The notes under the pieces: model-generated
What the model was told of the DNA's origin: nothing
Databases searched by the model: none
Seen by the model: the letters and a program-made list of their open reading frames with translations, nothing else
NCBI RefSeq assembly: GCF_004153445.1
Contig: NZ_SDQC01000002.1
Span: 62,001-126,000 of the forward strand
Direction: 5' to 3'
DNA: 64,000 nt
Source: Allopusillimonas soli
GTDB taxonomy: Bacteria; Pseudomonadota; Gammaproteobacteria; Burkholderiales; Burkholderiaceae_B
Position numbers and translations under genes: made by a program
Shown: positions 37,934-46,169 of the stretch, piece by piece
How the letters are laid out: each line of letters opens with the position of its first letter
How positions within the stretch are numbered: the stretch's first letter is position 1

Positions 37934-38551
37934 ATGTTTTTTGAAGCAGATTCCGAGCATGGTTTGCCTCGTGACCCATTTAAAGCCTGCATTGTTCCCC
38001 GGCCCATAGGGTGGATTAGTACGATAGACGCAAGCGGGAATGAAAACCTTGCACCGTATAGCTTTTTCAATGCGGTAGCAGAGCGCCCTCGTATGGTGAT
38101 GTTTTGCGTAAATGGCCAGCACGAGAAGGGCGGGGCGAAAGACACCCTGAGAAACGTAATGGAGGTTCCGGAATTTGTCGTGAATATGTCGACTTGGGAA
38201 TTGCGTGAACAGATGAACACCTCATGTGCTCCTCTGGATAGCAAATGCGACGAGTTTCAGGCTGCGGATTTGGAAAAATCGAGAGCGAGACTCGTGCGTC
38301 CCTCGCTGGTCAAGGCAGCCCCGATAAATCTTGAATGCTTAGTGCATCAGATGGTTGACTTGCCGCCAGACCCATTAAATGGCCGGAACTGCATGATTAT
38401 TGGCCGGGTGATAGGCATCCACATCCAAGACAATATTTTAGTCAATGGCCGTGTTAACTTTGATGGCCTTCGCCCCTTGGGCAGGCTTGGCTATGCGCAA
38501 TACGTTGTGGCTAAAGAGGAGGGCATTTTTGAGATGCGCCGGCCAGACTGA
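37934..38551 (+). CDS. Flavin reductase-like FMN-binding protein
   Basis: A 205-residue protein of the flavin reductase-like (FMN-binding split barrel) family. PRPIGWISTID near residue 24 and LAPYSFFNAVAERP near 39 are the family's flavin-binding segments. Members reduce free flavin for a monooxygenase or act as flavoproteins in amine catabolism. It closes the plus-strand operon. Its last 41 bases overlap the 3' end of the convergent TetR gene. Confidence 0.85.
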   Translation: MFFEADSEHGLPRDPFKACIVPRPIGWISTIDASGNENLAPYSFFNAVAERPRMVMFCVNGQHEKGGAKDTLRNVMEVPEFVVNMSTWELREQMNTSCAPLDSKCDEFQAADLEKSRARLVRPSLVKAAPINLECLVHQMVDLPPDPLNGRNCMIIGRVIGIHIQDNILVNGRVNFDGLRPLGRLGYAQYVVAKEEGIFEMRRPD

Positions 38552-39287
38552 CTGAGTGGATGGCAACGGCTTTGTGCTTAATTTGCCATTCCTGCGCCAA
38601 CCCCCGAGCCCGAAAGCCCGAGGCGATGAATGCCACCATCTGCTCAATGCCATACTCTGGATCATTCTCAAGATCGGAGTTGGCGACATTGCTGAATACA
38701 ATCGGGCGCCTGGCCATCCGCTGTGGTCCCGCCATGGCATAGATTAATGCGCCGACCATCATGTTGTAGCGCCAGAGCAGATCATCCAGCGATAGACCGG
38801 GCAGGCACACCTGAAGTGCGAGTACAAACCGGCTGCGCACCGGCTCGTAGTGAGCCTTGAGGAAATCCTCTTCTCCAGGCATGGAGTATATGCGCGCAAG
38901 AAACTGCGTCACGATTAGCGATGAGTTCCCCAGATTTTCGCCCTCTACAGGGGAGGTGGAGGCAATGCCGCGGATCACCGGGGCAACAAAGCTGCGGATT
39001 ACTTCCTCCAAAAGAATATCTCTCGGTCCGCTGAGGGCACAGTCGAGTAGCCGAAGCCTTTCCTCGTTCAAGGGTGTTACGCGCCGCTGGAACATTTCTT
39101 CCAGCAGCCTCTGCTTATTTCCGAAGTGATAGCTGATGGATGCCACGTTGGCGCCAGCCTGTTCGCAGACAGCACGCACAGACAACGCTTCGACCCCGCC
39201 TTCAGCGCAGAGGCGCTCGGCGACATCCAGAATCAATTGTTTGGTGACTTCGCTGGACCTTGGCCCGCCGGGGTAATGTCTCACCAT
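38511..39287 (-). CDS. TetR family regulator
   Basis: A 258-residue repressor. The N-terminal helix-turn-helix spans about residues 15-62 (ILDVAERLCAEGGVEALSVRAVCEQAGANVASISYHF in outline), followed by NKQRLLEEMF. The C-terminal ligand domain resembles the second TetR protein at 57409-58098, so they are paralogues. It is divergent from the BKACE gene, and two perfect palindromes occupy the intergenic space. One lies 5 bases before its own start, so it should repress itself and the BKACE-nitrilase unit. Confidence 0.9.
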   Translation of the reverse strand: MVRHYPGGPRSSEVTKQLILDVAERLCAEGGVEALSVRAVCEQAGANVASISYHFGNKQRLLEEMFQRRVTPLNEERLRLLDCALSGPRDILLEEVIRSFVAPVIRGIASTSPVEGENLGNSSLIVTQFLARIYSMPGEEDFLKAHYEPVRSRFVLALQVCLPGLSLDDLLWRYNMMVGALIYAMAGPQRMARRPIVFSNVANSDLENDPEYGIEQMVAFIASGFRARGLAQEWQIKHKAVAIHSVSLAGASQKCPPL

Positions 39288-39291
39288 TTTA

Positions 39292-39309
39292 TTTAAACGA
39301 CTGTTTAAA
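39292..39309. promoter_or_regulatory. TetR operator, tetR-proximal
   Basis: TTTAAAC at 39292-39298 and GTTTAAA at 39303-39309 form a perfect dyad with the 4-base spacer GACT. It starts 4 bases upstream of the tetR ATG and shares its core with the palindrome at 39364-39387. Confidence 0.75.
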
Positions 39310-39363
39310 CATCGTTTAATTATACGTGAAAGGCCTAGTATCTAATAAAAATTAGTAAAAATA

Positions 39364-39387
39364 CAATTTAAACAACTGTTTAAATTG
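39364..39387. promoter_or_regulatory. TetR operator, BKACE-proximal
   Basis: CAATTTAAAC at 39364-39373 and GTTTAAATTG at 39378-39387 make a perfect 10-base dyad with spacer AACT. The inner TTTAAAC-N4-GTTTAAA core is identical to that of the first operator, 72 bases away. Paired sites of this kind allow control of both divergent promoters. Confidence 0.78.
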
Positions 39388-39479
39388 GCTATTGAATGTA
39401 CGGCTCACTTTGCCGGAGTTGTACGCAAGCGAAATATCCGAATTCAGTAAAACCACTGATGTCTTCATATGAGGTCAAG

Positions 39480-40361
39480 ATGCCCAAGCCCACGATCATT
39501 ACATGCGCCATTACGGGTGGCGACGATACCGCTGGCCGCTTTCGCGCGGTTCCGGTTACGCCAAGGCAGATTGCCGATTCTGCAATCGAGGCATGTCGAG
39601 CCGGTGCGGCCATCGCGCATATTCACGTGCGCAACCCGGAAACAGGGAAGCCCTCGATCGAGCTTGCGTTATATCGAGAGGTTGTGGAACGCATCAGAGA
39701 CAGCGGCTCGCCGGTTATCGTGAATCTGACTACCGGGGCCGGTGCGCGTTTCATCCCCAGCGATGATGCACCCAACACAGTGGCCGAAGGATCAAACTTG
39801 CGCACGCCCGCTGAACGCGCTCGTCATATTGCCGCCTTGCGCCCGGAGATCTGTAGCCTGGACATGGGGAGCCTAAATTTCGGCAAAGGGGCGCTTATCA
39901 ATATTCAGAAGCATGTCGAGGCGATTGCCGCTGTCATCCGTGAGGCTGGCGTAAAGCCAGAGCTGGAGATCTTTGATACCGGCCATATTGCACTCGCCAG
40001 ACATATGATGAATGAGGGCCTGATCGAGCAAAATCCGCTATGGCAGTTCGTGATGGGTGTTCCGTGGGGGGCGCCGTCTGATACGGATGTTCTGTTGGCG
40101 ATGCGCAACCTGCTGCCGTCGGGCGCGAACTGGTCGGCGTTCGGCATAGGTGCCAAGGAGTATCCCATGCTGGCGCAAGCCGCATTGCTGGGAGGCCATG
40201 TTCGTGTGGGTCTGGAAGACAATCTGTATGTCGAAAAGGGCGTGCAGGCCACCAGCAATGCACAGTTGGTGGAGAAGGGCGTGAATGTGCTTCAAACGCT
40301 GGGTTTCGAGGTGGCAACGCCGAAGCAAGCACGTGAAATACTGGGGTTGCAAGCGTTGTGA
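39480..40361 (+). CDS. BKACE-family beta-keto acid cleavage enzyme
   Basis: The 293-residue protein belongs to the 3-keto-5-aminohexanoate cleavage (DUF849) family, Zn-dependent TIM barrels that split a beta-keto acid with acetyl-CoA into acetoacetate and a new acyl-CoA. TCAITGG near residue 8, the metal-binding HIHVRNPETG at 47-56 and FGIGAKEYPML near 217 are conserved. ATG 39480 has GAGGT five bases upstream; ATG 39459 is in frame. It overlaps the nitrilase gene by four bases. Members act on keto acids such as dehydrocarnitine, which fits the amine-oxidising neighbourhood. Confidence 0.9.
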   Translation: MPKPTIITCAITGGDDTAGRFRAVPVTPRQIADSAIEACRAGAAIAHIHVRNPETGKPSIELALYREVVERIRDSGSPVIVNLTTGAGARFIPSDDAPNTVAEGSNLRTPAERARHIAALRPEICSLDMGSLNFGKGALINIQKHVEAIAAVIREAGVKPELEIFDTGHIALARHMMNEGLIEQNPLWQFVMGVPWGAPSDTDVLLAMRNLLPSGANWSAFGIGAKEYPMLAQAALLGGHVRVGLEDNLYVEKGVQATSNAQLVEKGVNVLQTLGFEVATPKQAREILGLQAL

Positions 40362-41203
40362 GTACTTCCCTGATTGTGGCACTTGGTCAGTACGCGCCAT
40401 CGCCAGACATTGATGCGAATATGGTGACTATTTCTGGTTTGGCGGATCAGGCGGCCCAGCGTGGCGCCGATTGGTTGCTGCTGCCCGAATATGCCAGTTG
40501 CCTGGATAGCCGCCGCGCAGTAATGTTGGAGGCCGCGCATCACTCAGATTACGCTCACAGCAAGATCTGCCAGGCGGCGGCGCACTCGGGGTTATGGATA
40601 TTCCTTGGCTCGCACGTCATATACGATGCAGCCGAGAGCAAGATGGTGAATCGTTCGCTGGTGATTGACCCGCGCGGCAACGTACGCGCGGCGTACGACA
40701 AGCTGCATATGTTTGATGTGACATTGGCTGATGGCACCCGAATTCAAGAATCCCGCAATTACCGATCTGGCGACAGGGGTGTGGTTGTTGCCACGCCTTG
40801 GGGTCAGGTGGGGTTATCCATTTGCTACGATCTGCGTTTCCCTCAGCTCTATCGCCAGTTGGCCCAAGCGGGCGCGGAGGTGCTGCTGGCGCCTGCTGCA
40901 TTCACGCGCCAGACGGGCCCCGCCCATTGGCGCACGCTGCTTCAGGCGCGCGCTATCGAGAACCGTGCCTTCGTATTGGCCGCCGCCGCATGCGGCGAAA
41001 GCGGCAATGGCCGCACAAGCTACGGGCACAGCATGGTCATCAATCCGGAGGGCAGGGTTTTGGGTGAACTGAATGGTGAGCCTGGTCTACTTGTTCAGTC
41101 CATTACTGTGGCCGAAACGGCGCGCAGCCGTCGGCAATTGCCAAGTCTGAAACATGACCGGCCGTTTTTCGTTGAAACATATGATGCGGTTGGCGATGTT
41201 TGA
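40358..41203 (+). CDS. Carbon-nitrogen hydrolase (nitrilase superfamily amidase)
   Basis: A 281-residue cytosolic amidase with the complete nitrilase catalytic triad: E44 in LLPEYAS, K115 in YDKLHMFD and C156 in ICYDLRFP. The pattern is closest to the Nit2/omega-amidase-like branch. GTG start at 40358 overlaps the preceding stop, so translation is coupled to the BKACE enzyme. It may hydrolyse an amide intermediate of the same pathway. A hairpin follows before the convergent FAD oxidase gene. Confidence 0.9.
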   Translation: MSTSLIVALGQYAPSPDIDANMVTISGLADQAAQRGADWLLLPEYASCLDSRRAVMLEAAHHSDYAHSKICQAAAHSGLWIFLGSHVIYDAAESKMVNRSLVIDPRGNVRAAYDKLHMFDVTLADGTRIQESRNYRSGDRGVVVATPWGQVGLSICYDLRFPQLYRQLAQAGAEVLLAPAAFTRQTGPAHWRTLLQARAIENRAFVLAAAACGESGNGRTSYGHSMVINPEGRVLGELNGEPGLLVQSITVAETARSRRQLPSLKHDRPFFVETYDAVGDV

Positions 41204-41206
41204 TTG

Positions 41207-41257
41207 AAACCCAGTCTTCATGGCGTCGATATGCGGCACAGATGAAGTCGTGGGTTT
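41207..41257. terminator. Bidirectional hairpin between convergent genes
   Basis: AAACCCA (41207-41213) pairs with TGGGTTT (41251-41257) and CTTCAT (41216-41221) with ATGAAG (41242-41247), giving a long stem with a small bulge and a 20-base loop. It lies between the stops of the nitrilase and FAD oxidase genes. There is no clear T run, so its strength is uncertain. Confidence 0.45.
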
Positions 41258-41271
41258 GATACTGAGACGCC

Positions 41272-42429
41272 TTATCGCCCGCTATCTCCCGTAGCCGCCG
41301 CGCCATTGCCCAGGGCAAACCGGTCAATGCGAAACGGTTCTATGGGAAGGTCGGTAAAGCCCTCGGTGATGAGATCGGCAATAATCTTGCCGACTATGGG
41401 CCCCAGTTCGAAGCCATGGGCGGAAAACCCAAAGGCATGGAATGCGTTTTCATGCCGGATGCTGGGCCCGATGACCGGAATATCGTCAGGCATTCTGGCC
41501 TCGATGCCGGCCCATCCGCGGTTTATCACGGCCTGGCGCATATGAGGAAACAGCTCGCATACTACGCGTGCGCCTTCGGCCAGGGCATGAAAATCCAGCT
41601 CGGTCCAGTTCGTGTCGCGATTCACCCTGGCGCGGCGGCCCCCGCCTATGAGCACCGTGCCGTTGGCCCGCTGCTTGAAGGAGAGCGGCCGTCCGCTGCC
41701 GATGACGACGGGATCAAGAAAATGCGGCATGGGCAATGTCACCAGCATCATCGGTGCGATGGCTTCCAAAGGCACATCCTCGCCCAGTTGCGAGGCGATG
41801 CGGTCTGCCCACGCGCCAGCGCAGTTCACTATCACGGGTGTGGTGAATACGTCTGTTTCCGTCGATACAGACCATTGCCTGCCTACGCGCTCCACCCGTT
41901 TTACTAATACGCCTTCACGAAACCGCGCACCCAGGCTTTCTGCCTTGCGGCGAAATGCCAGCGTTGTGCGATACGGGTCCGCGGCGCCGTTCTCGGCAGC
42001 CATAATGCCGCCTCGCACAGACGGATTGATGGCAGGTATGCGTTCGCATAGCGCGGAGGGTGCCAGCCATTGCTCATGGATATAGCCTTGTGCTGACAAG
42101 GTTTGCAGCCGAGTCTGCAGCGTTGCGAGATCCGCTTCGTTTTCCGCCACGAGAATCTGGCCATGCTGCTCGAAGCCACAGTCGTCGTCAACGAGGTTCT
42201 CAATATCCTTCCATAGCGCCAGGGAAGCAAGCGACAGCGGAATCTCGGCAAGATGGCGGGCAAGTGTGCGCACGCCGCCGGCGTTCACGCCCGAGGCGTG
42301 GCGGCCCACATAGTTTTTCTCCAGCACCAGCGCGTGCACACCCGCGCGCGCCAGGTGCAGCGCCACCGAGCTGCCATGCAGGCCTCCTCCGATGACAATC
42401 GCCGCGGCGGAATGATCTGGCGCGGCCAT
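41272..42429 (-). CDS. FAD-dependent amine/amino acid oxidase (DAO family)
   Basis: A 385-residue flavoprotein of the D-amino acid oxidase/glycine oxidase fold. The FAD-binding IVIGGGLHGSS is at residues 11-21, followed by NAGGVRTLARH, the second cofactor segment VIVNCAGAWADRIAS near 209, and a C-terminal FSAHGFELGP. It would oxidise a secondary amine or amino acid. It starts one base after the stop of the HcnB/OoxA-like gene, the last gene of the eight-gene minus-strand operon. Substrate specificity is not visible. Confidence 0.88.
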   Translation of the reverse strand: MAAPDHSAAAIVIGGGLHGSSVALHLARAGVHALVLEKNYVGRHASGVNAGGVRTLARHLAEIPLSLASLALWKDIENLVDDDCGFEQHGQILVAENEADLATLQTRLQTLSAQGYIHEQWLAPSALCERIPAINPSVRGGIMAAENGAADPYRTTLAFRRKAESLGARFREGVLVKRVERVGRQWSVSTETDVFTTPVIVNCAGAWADRIASQLGEDVPLEAIAPMMLVTLPMPHFLDPVVIGSGRPLSFKQRANGTVLIGGGRRARVNRDTNWTELDFHALAEGARVVCELFPHMRQAVINRGWAGIEARMPDDIPVIGPSIRHENAFHAFGFSAHGFELGPIVGKIIADLITEGFTDLPIEPFRIDRFALGNGAAATGDSGR

Positions 42430-42430
42430 G

Positions 42431-43912
42431 TCATTTTTTCAGGCGGACGACGGCCTCTATGGACGCGTCCGTCTGCGGCAAGGATGCCAGCTCGCCCAGC
42501 GTGAGTGGCTTTATGGGGAAACGAAGCCGGTAATAGCCAACATCGCGCGGCGGTATGCCCAGCTCGTCGCCAATGACTTCGGCTACGGTAAGCCCGCAGA
42601 ATCTGCCTTGGCAGGGGCCCATGCCGCAGCGTAAAAAGGATTTCATCTGGTTTGGGCCGGTGCAGCCAAGCTTGACGGTATCGCGTATTTGCGCGGCGGT
42701 AATTTCCTCGCATCGGCATACAATGGTGTCGCCCGTGGGTCGACGAAATGAAGGCGGAGCCTGGTACAGCGTATCGAAGAAATCTCGTCCGCCGAGCGCC
42801 TTGCGCAACGCATGGCGGAGTGGCTTGGCCTTTGCGTCCCTGTCGGGCGCGGTAATGCGCCCCAACCTGTGCGCGGCTTGCAGCGCCGCGATGCGGCCCC
42901 GGTTCTCGGCTGCGATGGCGCCGCCTATCCCGGCGCCGTCGCCTGCCAGCCATACATCGGGTATCGACGATGTGCCCCAGGTATCGACCACAGGCTCCCA
43001 ACAGTCCAGCAGACTGTTCCAGGCATGGTCCAGGCCCAGCGCCCGCGCCAGGTTGACATTGGGTACAACGCCCTGGTGCAGCAGAAGCATGTCGGCAGGC
43101 ATGGCGTGGGTCTTGCCGCCGGCCGTGTACCGAACGGTCTCAAGACTGCCATCGCCTTCGGCGCGCAGATCGCTGACATTCTTGATAATGCGCACGCGTT
43201 GCTTCACCTCCCGCATGAGCTTGATGCCTTTTGCAAAATACGGCGAAAGCATGAATGCCAATGCATGCGGCAAAGCGCGTTTCAAATTACTGGACTGTGT
43301 GGTTTCCAGCAGCGCGTCGATCTTCACGCCGGCATTGAGATACTGCCATGCGATCAGGTAGAGCAGGGGCCCGCAGCCTGCAAGAACGATGTGGCCGGTG
43401 GGCACCATGCCGGATGCTTTCAATAGTATCTGGCCGGCGCCCGCGGTAATGACACCAGGCAGCGTCCAGCCTGGTATCGGTACCGGGCGCTCTTGCGCGC
43501 CGGTTGCCAACAGCAGCTGCCGCGCGCGCACCAATTCGGCCGTACCGTTGATGGAGCAAGCGGCTTCAAACCGGCTATCGGGATCTTGTGAGTTCTTCTG
43601 AGTAATGGCCCATACCGTGGCGGAAGGCTGATAGTGTGCGCCGGACTGTTCAAAAGGCCCGATCAGGCTCTCGCCCGCCCAGTAATCGGGTCCCAGGATA
43701 CGGCGATTCTCAGTGGGTGGCTGCGTGATGGCGCGGTATATCTGGCCGCCAGGCGCTGCTTGTTCGTCCAGCAGCAGTGTGTCCACGCCCGCCTGCGCCG
43801 CCACCGTAGCGGCTGCCAGGCCGGCGGGCCCGGCGCCAATCACCAGCAGATCGCATTGCCGCAGGGGTGTGCCGCTGGTGGCAGTGTACGGGCTGGTTTG
43901 ATTGTTTGTCAT
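42431..43912 (-). CDS. HcnB/opine oxidase subunit A-like flavoprotein
   Basis: A 493-residue NAD(P)/FAD-type disulfide oxidoreductase-fold subunit. The N-terminal VIGAGPAGLAAA is at residues 24-35 and a second dinucleotide loop LAGCGPLLY sits in the middle. The C-terminal region has a BFD-like Cys cluster (CRCEEIT, then CGMGPCQGRFC) that can hold a [2Fe-2S] centre. With the next two genes it forms a three-subunit dehydrogenase like hydrogen cyanide synthase HcnABC, octopine/nopaline oxidase and D-hydroxyproline dehydrogenase. It overlaps the ferredoxin-like gene by four bases. Confidence 0.9.
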   Translation of the reverse strand: MTNNQTSPYTATSGTPLRQCDLLVIGAGPAGLAAATVAAQAGVDTLLLDEQAAPGGQIYRAITQPPTENRRILGPDYWAGESLIGPFEQSGAHYQPSATVWAITQKNSQDPDSRFEAACSINGTAELVRARQLLLATGAQERPVPIPGWTLPGVITAGAGQILLKASGMVPTGHIVLAGCGPLLYLIAWQYLNAGVKIDALLETTQSSNLKRALPHALAFMLSPYFAKGIKLMREVKQRVRIIKNVSDLRAEGDGSLETVRYTAGGKTHAMPADMLLLHQGVVPNVNLARALGLDHAWNSLLDCWEPVVDTWGTSSIPDVWLAGDGAGIGGAIAAENRGRIAALQAAHRLGRITAPDRDAKAKPLRHALRKALGGRDFFDTLYQAPPSFRRPTGDTIVCRCEEITAAQIRDTVKLGCTGPNQMKSFLRCGMGPCQGRFCGLTVAEVIGDELGIPPRDVGYYRLRFPIKPLTLGELASLPQTDASIEAVVRLKK

Positions 43913-44217
43913 GGTTGCACCTCTCGGGCGCCCGATTGGCGCTGCACGTGCATACCTTCCTGTGCACGTGTCATGCAGGCCTGCTGATTGGGTTTACCGT
44001 CTATGATCACCAGGCAGTCATAGCAGACACCCATCAGGCAGAAAGGGCCTCGCGGGGTCTGGCTGATTGCCGTATCTCGACAGGCGAGCGTGCCGGAAGA
44101 AAAAAGCGCAGCGGCGACACTGTCGCCGTCCATACAGGTAACCGCCATATCATCAATGGTGATATGGATGGTGCGAGCCTGCTTTTGCTGCTCGACTTCA
44201 GGCAATCTCTGGAACAT
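43909..44217 (-). CDS. [2Fe-2S]-binding small subunit (HcnA-like)
   Basis: A 102-residue ferredoxin-like subunit. Cysteines in FCLMGVCYDC near residue 68-77 and a fourth in QQAC near 88 match the [2Fe-2S] ligands of HcnA and the small subunits of amine dehydrogenases, which carry electrons between the flavin subunits. The ATG at 44217 has GGAGAG six bases upstream; an ATG at 44250 would overlap the previous gene by 53 bases. It overlaps both neighbours, which supports a fixed complex. Confidence 0.9.
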   Translation of the reverse strand: MFQRLPEVEQQKQARTIHITIDDMAVTCMDGDSVAAALFSSGTLACRDTAISQTPRGPFCLMGVCYDCLVIIDGKPNQQACMTRAQEGMHVQRQSGAREVQP

Positions 44218-45349
44218 GAAATCTCTCCGCTGAGAAGGGTGCCATTTCAACTGGAAGGCTGCCGCCGGCGATCATGGGCGCCAGGAGCAGCGCGTGGGCT
44301 GCCGCGAGCGTTACGCCACTATGGCAGGTGACAACGAATGCGCCCGGACAGCTGCGGGATTCCTGATAAATGGGGTAGCCGTCGGGGGACATTACACGCA
44401 GCGCCGCCCAGCTTCGCACGACGCGCACATCGCGCAGTGCCGGCAACGTCCGAACGGCCCTGTCCGCCAAAGTGGCAAGAATAGGCAAGCCCGTTTGTTG
44501 ATCCGCAAAGCCCGCTTCCTCCTGCGAGTCGCCGATTAGCCAGGTGCCTTCATCCATTTGTCTGAGCGTGGCCATGGGTGTGCGCAGCAAAGGGCGTGTT
44601 CTTTCCAGGGCAATGATTTGGCCGCGTTGCGGGCGTACGGGAATGTGAAGACCGAGCTGTTCTCCCAGTGTCTTGTTGCCAAGGCCCGCTGCCAGTACAA
44701 CCTTGGCGGCGCGTACTGCACCGCGCGTCGTGTGGATATGAAACAGGCCGTCTATATGATCGATCTTTACCACGCCATGCATGGGACGGTAATCTATTTG
44801 GTCGGCGGAAAACGATGTGTGCAAGGCGCGCAGCAGCTTGAGCGGGTTGGCCGTGCCGTCAATGCTGGTCCAGCTTGCGCCGCATACATCCGGGCCTATG
44901 CCAGGCACCATGTCTGCCAACTCCTGCCTATCGAGCAGCTTCCAATCGTAGGGAAGCATGCCGGGCTGATCCATCAGCTCTGTCATGAAACGGATGCGCG
45001 CCTGTTTCTCTTCCTCTGATAGCAAGATATGCAATCCACCAAGCTGTTCATGGTGCACATCCACGCCTGTTTTTTCCATCAACTCCTGTGCAAACTGTGC
45101 CCAGTGCGAGGCCGACGCTCTTGTCCAGGCACTGTATTGCGGCTTGCCCATGCCTTTGCTTTGCACCCATACCAGTCCGAAGTTGCCGCGCGAAGCACGG
45201 TATGCCACATCGCCCTCGTCAACCACAGTGACGTGGTCAAGCGTGCGCCGCAATCCGTATGCAATGGACGCTCCGACCAGACCGCCGCCCACGACCGCCG
45301 CATCGTAGACACCCGTATGCACAGGCTCCGGTAGTTTCACATCAAGCAT
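44198..45349 (-). CDS. HcnC/opine oxidase subunit B-like FAD protein
   Basis: A DAO-fold flavoprotein of about 383 residues, the substrate-oxidising subunit of the trimeric dehydrogenase. VVGGGLVGASIAYGL at residues 19-33 binds FAD, and PQRGQIIALERTRP and a C-terminal VTCHSGVTLAAAHA are family features. I use ATG 45349; an ATG at 45379 is in frame but overlaps the upstream permease by more. It probably oxidises an opine, proline derivative or similar N-alkyl amino acid, as in its best-studied relatives. Confidence 0.88.
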   Translation of the reverse strand: MLDVKLPEPVHTGVYDAAVVGGGLVGASIAYGLRRTLDHVTVVDEGDVAYRASRGNFGLVWVQSKGMGKPQYSAWTRASASHWAQFAQELMEKTGVDVHHEQLGGLHILLSEEEKQARIRFMTELMDQPGMLPYDWKLLDRQELADMVPGIGPDVCGASWTSIDGTANPLKLLRALHTSFSADQIDYRPMHGVVKIDHIDGLFHIHTTRGAVRAAKVVLAAGLGNKTLGEQLGLHIPVRPQRGQIIALERTRPLLRTPMATLRQMDEGTWLIGDSQEEAGFADQQTGLPILATLADRAVRTLPALRDVRVVRSWAALRVMSPDGYPIYQESRSCPGAFVVTCHSGVTLAAAHALLLAPMIAGGSLPVEMAPFSAERFHVPEIA

Positions 45350-46160
45350 TGCCGGGATCCTTGAATTCTTTGCCAACAAACAGCGTTTCCAGGCCGATCA
45401 GCCTGTCCAGAATGAATATGAGAATCAATGCGGCATAGATCAGCACAGCCGAAACGGCGGTGACCAACGGGTCGATGGTATCGGCAATCTGCAGAAATAT
45501 CCGTACTGGCAGTGTCGTGGTGGAGGGCGACGCGATGAATATGGACATGGTCAATTCGTCGAAACTGGTGATAAAGGCAATGACCCAGCCGCTGACCACG
45601 CCGGGCAACATGAGGGGCAGCACGATGCGGCGGAATACCGTCCAGTTGGAGGCGCCCAGCGACAGCGCGGCGCGGCCCAGCTTTGGATCTATGCCGACTG
45701 CGGAGGTCAATACCAGCCGCAGTGCATAAGGCATGATGATAATGATGTGCGCCACCACCAGCCCGGCATAGGTGCCTGCCAGGCCTATGGTGCTGAAAAA
45801 CCGCAGGAAGGCCAGCCCCAGCACGACATGGGGAATCATGAGTGGCGAAAGGAAAAAGGCGACAAGCGCCTCGCGCCCGCGAAAGCGGTTGCGGGCAACG
45901 GCCAGCGCACAGGGTATGGAAACCAGCAGGGCGATGGTGGCCGACAGGGCGCCCAGGCCCAGGCTGAACCAGAATGCGTCGATGAAGCGCGGGTTGTCGA
46001 GTATGGCCTTGAACCAGCGCAGTGACAGCCCTTGCGTAGGCAGCGAGATATAGCCTTGCGATGTGAAGGCGACGGCGCAGACCATGACAATGGGCGCAAG
46101 AATAAATGCGATAAACAGCGCGTGAAAAAGCAGGCTCCAGAAACCGTTACGAAATTGCAT
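45342..46160 (-). CDS. ABC transporter permease, spermidine/putrescine type (PotC-like)
   Basis: A 272-residue inner-membrane permease with six predicted spans and the binding-protein-dependent EAA loop (AALSLGASNWTVFRRIVLPLMLPG near 175), the contact site for the ATPase. It belongs to the PotC/YdcV group that takes up polyamines and related compounds. Nine bases separate it from the PotB-like gene, and it overlaps the OoxB-like gene by eight bases, so uptake and oxidation are encoded together. Confidence 0.9.
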   Translation of the reverse strand: MQFRNGFWSLLFHALFIAFILAPIVMVCAVAFTSQGYISLPTQGLSLRWFKAILDNPRFIDAFWFSLGLGALSATIALLVSIPCALAVARNRFRGREALVAFFLSPLMIPHVVLGLAFLRFFSTIGLAGTYAGLVVAHIIIIMPYALRLVLTSAVGIDPKLGRAALSLGASNWTVFRRIVLPLMLPGVVSGWVIAFITSFDELTMSIFIASPSTTTLPVRIFLQIADTIDPLVTAVSAVLIYAALILIFILDRLIGLETLFVGKEFKDPGNA

Positions 46161-46169
46161 GGCCGGCTC

